The translations under genes and the position numbers were made by a program. Under the pieces are notes generated by a model. It saw nothing but the letters and a program-made list of their open reading frames with translations. It made no database searches and had not been told where the DNA came from. Positions 22,220 to 29,903 of a stretch of DNA of 64,000 nt are shown one piece after another. Origin of the DNA: Brevundimonas vesicularis NBRC 12165 (lineage in GTDB: Bacteria > Pseudomonadota > Alphaproteobacteria > Caulobacterales > Caulobacteraceae); the NCBI RefSeq assembly GCF_001592205.1, contig NZ_BCWM01000016.1, forward strand, positions 1-64,000, read 5' to 3'. Numbering within the stretch: position 1 is the first letter of the stretch; each line of letters opens with the position of its first letter.

Positions 22220-23497
22220 ATGTCCGACGTCCTGCCGAAGAACTCCACCGGCCGCGTGCTGTTCGCGAGCCTGATCGGCACGACGATCGAGTTCTTCGAC
22301 TTCTATATCTACGCCACGGCGGCCGTGCTGGTGTTCCCGACGCTGTTCTTCCCCGGCGAAGATCCGGGAACGGCGCTGTTGTCGTCGTTCGCGACCTTTT
22401 CCATCGCTTTCTTCGCGCGGCCCATCGGCGCCCTGGCCTTCGGACATTTCGGGGACCGGGTGGGACGCAAGGCGACGCTGGTCGCGGCGCTGATGACGAT
22501 GGGTCTGTCGACCGTGGCGATCGGCCTGTTGCCGACGCACCAGCAGGTCGGCCTGCTGGCGCCCTTGCTGCTGGCCCTGTGTCGGTTCGGGCAAGGCTTG
22601 GGTCTGGGCGGCGAATGGGGCGGGGCGGTGTTGCTGGCGACAGAGAACGCGCCGCCCGGAAAGAAGGCCTGGTTCGGCATGTTCCCCCAACTGGGCGCGC
22701 CCATCGGCTTCATTCTGTCCACCACATCTTTCATCGTTCTGACGTCGACGATGAGCGAGACCGCGTTCGAGGGCTGGGGTTGGCGCATCCCGTTCTTGGC
22801 GAGCGCCATCCTGGTGTTCGTCGGCCTTTGGGTGCGACTGAAGATCACCGAGACGCCCGAGTTCCAGAAGGCGGTGGACCGCGACGAGCGGGTCAAGGCG
22901 CCGGCCGTGACCCTGTTCGCCCATCACAAGGCGGCGCTGGTTCTGGGGACGTTCAGCGGGGTGACGACCTTCACCCTGTTCTATCTGATGACGGTGTTCG
23001 CGTTGGGGTGGGCGACGACAGGGATGGGATTGGCCCGGGCCGATGTGCTGCCCATCCAGTTGATCGGCGTGCTGTTCTTCGCCGCCTTCATCCCTGTGAC
23101 GGCGTTGCTGGCGGATCGATACGGGCAGGTCAGGGTGCTGATCGCCTCGTCCGTGGGGATCGGCCTGTTCGGCTTTCTGTTCGCGCCGCTGTTCGGGGGC
23201 GGCCTCAGCGGCCTGCTGATCTTCTTTGCGCTGGGGTTCGCCCTGATGGGCTGCACCTATGGCCCCATCGGCGCGGCCATGGCGCGGCCGTTCCCGACGG
23301 CGGTGCGCTACACCGGCGCGTCCATGGCCTTCAATCTGGCGGGCATCCTGGGCGCATCGCTGGCACCCTATATCGCGCTGAAGCTGGCCGAGCGGTTCGG
23401 GCCGGGGGCCGTCGGCGGCTATCTGGCGATTTCAGCCCTGGTCACCATCGCCGCTCTGTGGGGCATGGGGCGGGTGGCCCCGGAGGAGAAGCGCTAG
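22220..23497 (+). CDS. MHS-family MFS transporter
   Basis: A 425-residue 12-TM transporter of the metabolite:H+ symporter branch of the major facilitator superfamily. It begins with the typical ASLIGTTIEFFDFYIYATAA and carries GHFGDRVGRKATL between TM2 and TM3 and GQGLGLGGEWGGAVLL in TM4. ATG 22220 is preceded by GGGAGAAGA. Members carry shikimate, citrate, alpha-ketoglutarate or proline/betaine; the substrate here cannot be told. It ends convergently with the methyltransferase gene, the two stop codons sharing the palindrome CTAG at 23494-23497. Confidence 0.88.
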   Translation: MSDVLPKNSTGRVLFASLIGTTIEFFDFYIYATAAVLVFPTLFFPGEDPGTALLSSFATFSIAFFARPIGALAFGHFGDRVGRKATLVAALMTMGLSTVAIGLLPTHQQVGLLAPLLLALCRFGQGLGLGGEWGGAVLLATENAPPGKKAWFGMFPQLGAPIGFILSTTSFIVLTSTMSETAFEGWGWRIPFLASAILVFVGLWVRLKITETPEFQKAVDRDERVKAPAVTLFAHHKAALVLGTFSGVTTFTLFYLMTVFALGWATTGMGLARADVLPIQLIGVLFFAAFIPVTALLADRYGQVRVLIASSVGIGLFGFLFAPLFGGGLSGLLIFFALGFALMGCTYGPIGAAMARPFPTAVRYTGASMAFNLAGILGASLAPYIALKLAERFGPGAVGGYLAISALVTIAALWGMGRVAPEEKR

Positions 23498-24291
23498 GCT
23501 TCGTCCGTCGCGGCATAGACCATGATGCCGGTGGCGATGGCCAGGTTTAGGCTGTCGGCGCGGCCGCGCATCGGAATCTTGACGTTGACGTCGCAGGCGG
23601 CGGCCAGGGCGTCGGTCAGGCCGGCCTGTTCATTGCCCATCAGGATCAGCGACGGTCGTTGCATGACGGCTGAGCGGTGACTGACCTTGGCGTCCAGTCG
23701 TGTGCCGACGACGCTGCCTGGCCAGGTCTTGCGCCAGGTCAGAAAAGCTTCGGGCGTCGTCCTGGTGATCGAGACGGCGAAGACCGAGCCCATGGTCGCG
23801 CGCACGGCCTCGACCGAATAGGGATCGACGCAATCGCCGAGCAGAATGACTCCGCCGCAACCGGCCGCGTCCGCAGTGCGGATGATGGTGCCCAGATTGC
23901 CGGGATCGCGCACCTGCTCCAGCGCGACCCAGCAGGGCGCCGAGGCGGGGTTCAGGCTGTCGAGAGCCGAATAGGCCTGTTCGAACACGCCGAGCACGGT
24001 CTGCGGATTGTCGCGGCGGCTGATCTTTTCAAGGATGGCGTGGGTGACGACGATGATATCGCCGCCGGCCTTGAGCGTGGCGGCCTTGGCGCGGTCAAGC
24101 AACGGATGAGGCCGGGCGTCCTCGCCGACCAGCAGCATCCGGGGCGCGCGCCCCTGATCCAGCGCCTCGCCGATGAATTTCAGACCTTCGGCCAGGAAGG
24201 TGCCGGTCAGGTCGCGTTCCTTGCGCATATGCAGGGCGCGGACGCCCTTGACCGTGTCGTTGGTCAAGGAGGTGATGACGCGTTCGGTCAT
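23494..24291 (-). CDS. TrmH/SpoU-family RNA 2'-O-methyltransferase
   Basis: A 265-residue knotted (SPOUT) methyltransferase. Its N-terminal substrate-binding part (about residues 1-95) is followed by the catalytic knot, with motif 1 RDPGNLGTIIRTADAAGCGG, motif 2 LILMGNEQAGL and motif 3 IPMRGRADSLNLAIATGIM. It modifies a ribose in tRNA or rRNA; the target is not predictable. The start at 24291 overlaps the previous stop (ATGA); an ATG three codons upstream is possible. It forms a two-gene unit with the adjacent class I methyltransferase. Confidence 0.88.
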   Translation of the reverse strand: MTERVITSLTNDTVKGVRALHMRKERDLTGTFLAEGLKFIGEALDQGRAPRMLLVGEDARPHPLLDRAKAATLKAGGDIIVVTHAILEKISRRDNPQTVLGVFEQAYSALDSLNPASAPCWVALEQVRDPGNLGTIIRTADAAGCGGVILLGDCVDPYSVEAVRATMGSVFAVSITRTTPEAFLTWRKTWPGSVVGTRLDAKVSHRSAVMQRPSLILMGNEQAGLTDALAAACDVNVKIPMRGRADSLNLAIATGIMVYAATDEA

Positions 24292-25199
24292 TGGCTCCAC
24301 CGCGCGAAGAAGGACAGGCCGATGGCGCGGGCGTCAGGGCCGTCTTCGGACAGGGCCAGCTCACCCCAGTCGATCCGGCCGCCGCGATCTTGGGTCGCCT
24401 CGACCATCAGATGCGCCAGGGACAGGCCGGACACGCGCGCCGCATAGGCGTTCAGCAGCAGGAAGTCGGCATCGTCCGACAAAAGGGCGGCGCAGTCCTT
24501 GAGCAAGCCCGGCATGTCCTCAAACAGGCGCCAGACTTCACCCGTAGGGCCGCGCCCGTATTTCGGCGGGTCCAGGATTATGCCGTCATACTTCGAGCCG
24601 CGACGAACTTCGCGCGCCACATATTTGCGCGCGTCCTCGACAATCCACCGGATCGGATGCTGGGCTAGGCCCGACTGTTCGGCGTTCTCGCGGGCGTAGG
24701 CGACCGACTTCTTGGAGGCGTCGACATGGGTGACCTCTGCGCCTGCGGCGGCCGCGGCCAGACTGGCGACGCCGGTATAGCCGAACAGGTTCAGGATCTT
24801 CGGCGCGCGGCCGGCTGAACGTGTGAAGTCACGCACCCGTCCGTCCAGCCATTCCCAGTTGGCCGCCTGTTCAGGGAAGAAGGCGAGGTGGCGGAAGGGG
24901 GTGAAGCGGCCGGTGAACTTGACGTCGCGCCACTTCAACGGGAAGGCGTCGATGGGGCCGTGCTCGTCGAACCGCCAGCGACCGCTGTCTTCCTCTTCCT
25001 GCTGCGGATCGAACGTCGCTGTCGCGTTTTCGAAGGCTTTCGGATCGCGGGCCGACCAGAAACACTGCGGCTCGGGCCGAACGACGGTGTAGCGGCCGTA
25101 CCGCTCCAGCTTCTTGCCGTCGCCGCTGTCCAGCAGGGCATAGTCGGACCAGCCGGAGGTCACGAGCGTTTCGGGAGTTTTGGAAAGGACGGGCGCCAT
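24288..25199 (-). CDS. Class I SAM-dependent methyltransferase (RlmI/RlmK-like)
   Basis: A 303-residue enzyme with the Rossmann-type SAM site LNLFGYTGVASLAAAAAGAE followed by HVDASKKSVAYARENAE, and the catalytic IILDPPKYGRGPTGEVW. The N-terminal part (residues 1-110) is a separate domain with RFGRYTVVRPEP-like sequence, comparable to the RlmI/RlmK rRNA cytosine methyltransferases. An rRNA or tRNA base is the likely target. Its stop overlaps the TrmH-family start, suggesting translational coupling of two RNA-modifying enzymes. Confidence 0.82.
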   Translation of the reverse strand: MAPVLSKTPETLVTSGWSDYALLDSGDGKKLERYGRYTVVRPEPQCFWSARDPKAFENATATFDPQQEEEDSGRWRFDEHGPIDAFPLKWRDVKFTGRFTPFRHLAFFPEQAANWEWLDGRVRDFTRSAGRAPKILNLFGYTGVASLAAAAAGAEVTHVDASKKSVAYARENAEQSGLAQHPIRWIVEDARKYVAREVRRGSKYDGIILDPPKYGRGPTGEVWRLFEDMPGLLKDCAALLSDDADFLLLNAYAARVSGLSLAHLMVEATQDRGGRIDWGELALSEDGPDARAIGLSFFARWSQ

Positions 25200-25217
25200 C
25201 GTCGGGCTGATAGGCGC

Positions 25218-26666
25218 TCAGGCCGCCTCGCGTCCAGCGTCCAGCGCCACGACGGTCAATTCCGGCATCTGATCGTCGCAATCGTGCGGGGTCTTGTCCC
25301 AGACATGCGGTTCGACCGCCAGCCGCCAGGCTGCATGGACAAAGGCGAGGCTGAGCAACGCCCAGTAGGCCGGCGCAGCCAGCACATCGCCCAGCCGATA
25401 ATCGAGCCCGGCGCGTCGTGCTCCGACCGCGCAGCTCATCCAGGCGGCGATGACGCCCAGGGCCAGCACGCCCAGCGAGCCGCCGGGCAGGGACGGCAGG
25501 ACGCCCGACAGCGCCCAGACGGCGATGGCCAGAACCAGCCAGGCCAGCGTCGGGGCATGGGCGGCCGCCGACAGGATCGCCGCGCCCAAGGTCATGACCA
25601 GCGACAAGCTCCCGCGCCGGCCCAAGGCGTTGGCACGCCGCGTATGCACGCCCCAGGTCTGCATATAACCTTTCAGCCACCGGGTGCGCTGCGGCAGCCA
25701 TCGGTCCATCGCGCCCGGCGGCGTCTCCCAGGTGGGACTGTCGATGACGTCGAGCTTCCAGCCGAGCGACCACAGGCGAAAGCCCAGGTCGGCGTCCTCG
25801 GTGACATTGTGCGCATCCCAGCCGCCTGCGCCACGCAGAGCCGTCATGCGGATATGGTTGCTGGTGCCGCCCAGCGGGAAGGGCAGGCCCAGCCGCGCCA
25901 TGCCCGGCAAAGTCACTTCGAACAGGGCCGCATATTCAAAGGCGAACTGCCGATCCAGAAACCAGGAGCCAGGCTTGCCGGATGCTCGGATGCGCAGCGG
26001 CGCCTGAAGACAACCCAACCGGGGCTGGGCCACGAAGCGCGCCGCCGCCTGACGGAGTTGTTGCGAATGCGGTCGATCCTCCGCGTCATAGATGGTGACC
26101 AGATCGCCCCGCGCGTGACCCAGGGCGTAGTTCAAAGCGCGCGGCTTGGTTTGAGGACTGCCCGGAGGGGCGATCAGGATTTTCAGCCACGGCGGTTTGG
26201 GCGTCGCCTGGGCTGCAGCCAGCGTGGCCTCATCATGCGCCTCCAGCACGATAAAGGCCTCCAACCTGTGCGCCGGATAGTCGATCCGGCTGAGGTTGGC
26301 GATCAACTGCGGCGCCACGGCCGCCTCGTCATAAAGCGCCGCCAGAATGGTGTAGCGCGGCCATTCGACCGGACGAGCAGCGGGCGCAGGGCGTCGCAGG
26401 CTGGCGATGCCGATGACGGCCTTCCACAAAGCGCAGATCACGAATGCGGCCTGAAACAGAATCAGCCCCAAGTCGATCGCGACGGCGGGCCAGCGGATTA
26501 GCGCCACGGCGGATGTCAGCGTAAGCAGGATCAAGGTCGTGACCTGGAAACCGCTCGGCGTGCGTCGTGAGGCGCCGTTTCGGCGGGGCCTGATCCCCGG
26601 ATGCGCCCAATCCTTCACCGCAAGCGCCCCCAAAGCACCACAACCCCCAATCGCTAATTGAAACAA
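25218..26666 (-). CDS. Membrane glycosyltransferase family 2
   Basis: A 482-residue processive-type GT2 enzyme. Two N-terminal TM segments (about residues 41-90) precede the catalytic domain with YDAEDRP (DxD type), TEDADLGFRL and QRTRWLKGYMQTW (the Q-x-x-R-W motif). Several C-terminal TM helices follow. The motifs resemble cellulose or hyaluronan synthase-like enzymes that extrude polysaccharide; the product is unknown. It is upstream of the methyltransferase pair on the same strand (18-base gap), and its start is divergent from the TetR gene. Confidence 0.85.
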   Translation of the reverse strand: MFQLAIGGCGALGALAVKDWAHPGIRPRRNGASRRTPSGFQVTTLILLTLTSAVALIRWPAVAIDLGLILFQAAFVICALWKAVIGIASLRRPAPAARPVEWPRYTILAALYDEAAVAPQLIANLSRIDYPAHRLEAFIVLEAHDEATLAAAQATPKPPWLKILIAPPGSPQTKPRALNYALGHARGDLVTIYDAEDRPHSQQLRQAAARFVAQPRLGCLQAPLRIRASGKPGSWFLDRQFAFEYAALFEVTLPGMARLGLPFPLGGTSNHIRMTALRGAGGWDAHNVTEDADLGFRLWSLGWKLDVIDSPTWETPPGAMDRWLPQRTRWLKGYMQTWGVHTRRANALGRRGSLSLVMTLGAAILSAAAHAPTLAWLVLAIAVWALSGVLPSLPGGSLGVLALGVIAAWMSCAVGARRAGLDYRLGDVLAAPAYWALLSLAFVHAAWRLAVEPHVWDKTPHDCDDQMPELTVVALDAGREAA

Positions 26667-26738
26667 CCGTGTTCTGCAAGTCGGTTGGCGTCCGGGACGG
26701 ATTGTCGCTATTCATGGCGCCTCACCCGGAGCAGCGGC

Positions 26739-27368
26739 TTGTCTGAACCCTCGAACGCCTCGCGCACGACCCGAAAGCCCAAGGGCGAAGGCCATTCGCG
26801 TAGGGGCGAAATCCTGGCGGCGGCCGAGCGCATCTTCGTCGAGCACGGCTATGAAGGCGCGACGATTCGCAAGATCGCGGACGAGGTCGGGCTGTCGTCG
26901 ACGGCGCTCTATATGCATTTCCCGGACAAGGGCGCGATCCTGCAGGAAATCTGCCGTGACGCCTTCGCCCGGTTGATCGCGTCGAACGCCGCCGTCGCCG
27001 ATGAGGCCGCGCCGCCCGAACAGCGCCTGCGGCGGATGATCGAGGGCTATATCGACTTCGGTTTCGCTCATCCCAATGCCTATCGCCTGATCTATCTGAC
27101 AAGACCTGTCGAGGCGCGAGAGGGCGCCCAGGACGCGGCGCGCGAGCTGGGCGCCAGCCTGTTCACGACATTGGAAGCGACCGTCGGCGACGCCGTGACG
27201 GCCGGACGTATGAAGGGCGATCCCGCCACGATCGCGCAGGCGATCTGGGCTGCGGCCCACGGGATCGTGTCGCTCATGATCACAAAGCCCTACTTCCCGT
27301 GGTCCGATCGGCAGGCGCTGGTTCGCACGACTTTGGACGCCCTATTCGCCGGTCTGATCGAAGGATGA
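26739..27368 (+). CDS. TetR-family transcriptional regulator leading an ABC importer operon
   Basis: A 209-residue regulator. The N-terminal helix-turn-helix (about residues 20-65) reads RGEILAAAERIFVEHGYEGA, then TIRKIADEVGLSSTALYMHF. The C-terminal ligand domain resembles the TetR_C type with WAAAHGIVSLMI. The best start is TTG 26739 after CGGAG; upstream in-frame codons overlap the divergent glycosyltransferase promoter. Its stop overlaps the next start (ATGA), so it is translated with the ABC importer genes and probably autoregulates them. The ligand is unknown. Confidence 0.82.
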   Translation: MSEPSNASRTTRKPKGEGHSRRGEILAAAERIFVEHGYEGATIRKIADEVGLSSTALYMHFPDKGAILQEICRDAFARLIASNAAVADEAAPPEQRLRRMIEGYIDFGFAHPNAYRLIYLTRPVEAREGAQDAARELGASLFTTLEATVGDAVTAGRMKGDPATIAQAIWAAAHGIVSLMITKPYFPWSDRQALVRTTLDALFAGLIEG

Positions 27369-28165
27369 AGCGTATCTGCGTCGCCTTAGCGGCTCTGGCG
27401 TTCAGCAGCAGCACGGCTCAGGCCAGGCCCTTGCGGATCATGGCGCTGGATCAATGCGCGGATCAATATGTGCTGGCCTTGGCGCCGGACGCGGACCTCG
27501 CGCTGTCGCCCCGCGCCGACGATCCGGACGCCTGGCTGCGTCAGCAGGCGGTCGGTCACAAGCGTTTGCGTCCGACACTTGAGGCCGCCGTGGGCTTTCA
27601 GCCTGATGTCGTGGTGCGCTACTGGGGCGGCGAGCCGCGCCTGCTGTCCGCGCTGACGCAGCGCGGCGTCAAGGTGGTCACAATAGATGATGCGATTGAT
27701 CTGGAGGGCGTACGACGGAATATACGGACTGTGGCGCGGGATCTGCGACAGGCTGAGCGCGGACAGGCGTTAGAGCGACAGATGGACGGGAAGTTGGCCA
27801 AAGCGGCGCCGGTGAAGCGCGCGGCTGAGGCGCCGGGGGCAGTCTATCTGACATCGGGGGGCTTCACCGCGGGGCCAGGCACGCTGATCGATGCAATGAT
27901 GCGGGCGGCCGGATTTTCAAATCTGTCGGCCGCGCCCGGTTTTGGCGCACTCAGCGTCGAGCGGATCGCGATGAATCCTCCGGTGCGATTCGTGCTCGGC
28001 TTCTTCGATCAGCTGCGCGCCGACCTGCGCGGACCGGGGCGGCATCCGGTTGTCGCGCGAGCGGCCGAGGGTCGAACGGCGGCGCGCCTGCCCGCCGCGA
28101 CCTTGACCTGCCCCGCGTGGTTCGCCGCCGACGCGGTCGAGATGATGGCCAAGGGGCGGCCGTGA
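27365..28165 (+). CDS. Periplasmic binding protein of a siderophore/heme/cobalamin-type ABC importer
   Basis: A 266-residue exported protein with signal MKRICVALAALAFSSSTAQA and a FecB/BtuF-type fold. The mature start LRIMALDQCADQYVLALAPD is the typical opening of such binding proteins, followed by the second lobe RYWGGEPRLLSALTQRG. It overlaps the TetR stop by 4 bases and its own stop overlaps the GTG of the permease gene. Iron complex, heme or vitamin B12 are all possible; no cobalamin riboswitch was seen upstream. Confidence 0.82.
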   Translation: MKRICVALAALAFSSSTAQARPLRIMALDQCADQYVLALAPDADLALSPRADDPDAWLRQQAVGHKRLRPTLEAAVGFQPDVVVRYWGGEPRLLSALTQRGVKVVTIDDAIDLEGVRRNIRTVARDLRQAERGQALERQMDGKLAKAAPVKRAAEAPGAVYLTSGGFTAGPGTLIDAMMRAAGFSNLSAAPGFGALSVERIAMNPPVRFVLGFFDQLRADLRGPGRHPVVARAAEGRTAARLPAATLTCPAWFAADAVEMMAKGRP

Positions 28166-29151
28166 ACAGAACGGTTCGGCTGTGCCTGGTTCTGATCGGC
28201 TTGATCGTCGCGGCGCTGGCCCTGGCTGTGCTGGCCGGCGAGACGGCGTTCAGCGTCGATCAGTACGCGGCTGCATTCAGCGATCCGACATCCGGCCCGG
28301 CCGAGGTGCTGTGGCAGGTGCGGGCGCCGCGCGCGGTGTGCGCCCTGATTGTCGGCGCGGCCCTGGGTTTGGCGGGCGCAGTGATGCAGGGGCTGTTGCG
28401 TAACCCGCTGGCTGATCCCGGCGTGCTGGGCGTGTCGGCGACGGGGGCGCTGGGCGCGGCGCTGGCGATCGTCCTTGGCGCTGCGGCTGTGCCGGGACTG
28501 ATCGAGCTTTCGGCATTGGCAGGCGCGGCGTTGGCGGGCGGACTCTTGATCGTGGCGTCCAGGGCCATGCGGGCGCCCGAGGCCCTGATCCTGTTCGGGG
28601 TGGCGCTGTCCAGTTTCGCAGGCGCGGCGACGGCCTTGATCTTCAACCTGTCGCCGTCGCCGATCGCCTCGGCCGAGGTCATGTCCTGGCTGCTGGGATC
28701 GGTGCAGAACCGAAGTTGGGTCGATGTGGCCTGGGTGACGCAGGCCCTGATCGTCTCGGGCGTCTTCGCTGCCTGGTCGGGCGCCGGTCTGCGGATGCTG
28801 ACCCTGGGCGACGAGGGTGCGGCGGCCTCGGGCTTGAATATGGGGCGGTCGAGGGTCTTCGCCCTGATCGCCGCGGCCTTGGCCACAGGGGCGGCGGTGG
28901 CGGTGGCGGGCGTGATCGGGTTCGTGGGCCTGGCCGCGCCGCATCTGGTGCGGGCGGCGGTGCGGGGTGATGCGAAGCGAATCCTGGCGCCCTCGGCGCT
29001 GGCGGGCGGGCTGATGCTGATCGTGGCGGACCTGTTGGCGCGACTGACGCCGGCGGATCAGGAGCTGAAGCTGGGCGTGTTCACAGCCCTGATCGGCGCA
29101 CCTCTGTTCGCCCTGATTGCTTGGCGCGCGGCGCGGGAGTGGCGGCTGTGA
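28162..29151 (+). CDS. FecCD-family ABC permease
   Basis: A 329-residue inner-membrane permease with about ten TM segments of the BtuC/FecCD type. Conserved features include RAPRAVCALIVGAALGLAGA, GLLRNPLADPGVLGVSATGA, the coupling region ALATGAAVAVAGVIGFVGLA and APHLVRAAVRGDAKRILAPS. It starts at GTG 28162, overlapping the upstream stop (GTGA), and its stop overlaps the ATPase start the same way. Only one permease gene is present, so it should act as a homodimer. Confidence 0.9.
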   Translation: MNRTVRLCLVLIGLIVAALALAVLAGETAFSVDQYAAAFSDPTSGPAEVLWQVRAPRAVCALIVGAALGLAGAVMQGLLRNPLADPGVLGVSATGALGAALAIVLGAAAVPGLIELSALAGAALAGGLLIVASRAMRAPEALILFGVALSSFAGAATALIFNLSPSPIASAEVMSWLLGSVQNRSWVDVAWVTQALIVSGVFAAWSGAGLRMLTLGDEGAAASGLNMGRSRVFALIAAALATGAAVAVAGVIGFVGLAAPHLVRAAVRGDAKRILAPSALAGGLMLIVADLLARLTPADQELKLGVFTALIGAPLFALIAWRAAREWRL

Positions 29152-29903
29152 GCCTGTTGTCGCTAGCAAAGGTTCAGGCGCGGTTGGGCAAGGCCGTCGT
29201 GCTGGATGGGGTGAGCCTGTCGGTCGCGGCGGGCGAGGTCGTGGCCCTGTGCGGACCAAACGGAGCGGGCAAGAGCAGCGCCATCCGCGCCGCTGCGGGC
29301 CTCTTGGCCACGACCGGCGGACAAATCAGGCTGGGCGGCGCGGACATCGTCGATCTGTCCCATCGCCAGCGGGCGGAACGCGTCGCCTATTTGCCGCAGG
29401 AACGGCGCATCGCCTGGAATCTGCCGGCGGCAGAGGTGGCGGCGCTCGGCGCCCCGTTTCTGTCAGGCGCGGATGCGCTGGCGCGAGCGCGCGCCGTTCT
29501 GGAAGAAGTCGGCGCTGGTCATCTGGCGGACCGCGGCGTTGCAGAGATGTCAGGCGGCGAGCGTGCGCGGGTTCTGCTGGCGCGCGCCCTTGTCGTCGAT
29601 GCGCCGCTGCTGCTGGCTGACGAGCCGATCGCGGGGCTGGACCCGGATGCGCAGCGTCTGGTGCTGGAGCGCCTAAGGGCGCGCGCTGACGGCGGAGCAG
29701 GCGTGCTGGTCAGTCTTCACGACCTGACCCTGGCTGCAGCCGTGGCGGATCGCATCGTCGTGCTGGATCGGGGGCGAGTCGTCGCCGACGCCCCACCGAT
29801 CCAGGCCCTGTCGCCCGCCGTCCTGCGCGAGGTGTTCGGGCTGGACGGCGAGTGGATCGAGGGGCCGAACGGGCCGCTGCTGGCGGCCCGCCGGGCTCAG
29901 TAG
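29148..29903 (+). CDS. ABC importer ATPase (siderophore/cobalamin type)
   Basis: A 251-residue ATPase with Walker A GPNGAGKSSAIR, Q-loop PQERRIAW, signature MSGGERARVLLARAL, Walker B LLLADEPIAGLD and H-loop VSLHDLTLA. The layout is that of FecE/BtuD/HmuV. The GTG start at 29148 overlaps the permease stop; an upstream in-frame GTG/ATG is less likely. It completes a four-gene, fully overlapping unit (TetR, binding protein, permease, ATPase). Its 3' end overlaps the convergent transglycosylase gene by 7 bases. Confidence 0.9.
   Translation: MSLLSLAKVQARLGKAVVLDGVSLSVAAGEVVALCGPNGAGKSSAIRAAAGLLATTGGQIRLGGADIVDLSHRQRAERVAYLPQERRIAWNLPAAEVAALGAPFLSGADALARARAVLEEVGAGHLADRGVAEMSGGERARVLLARALVVDAPLLLADEPIAGLDPDAQRLVLERLRARADGGAGVLVSLHDLTLAAAVADRIVVLDRGRVVADAPPIQALSPAVLREVFGLDGEWIEGPNGPLLAARRAQ

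Noticed and set aside
22069..23550. Long frame over the MHS transporter in another phase
   Set aside because: No membrane segments or family motifs; the real transporter frame is clear.
26667..26738. Cobalamin riboswitch before the ABC importer
   Set aside because: The spacer is only about 70 bases and lacks the B12-box pattern.
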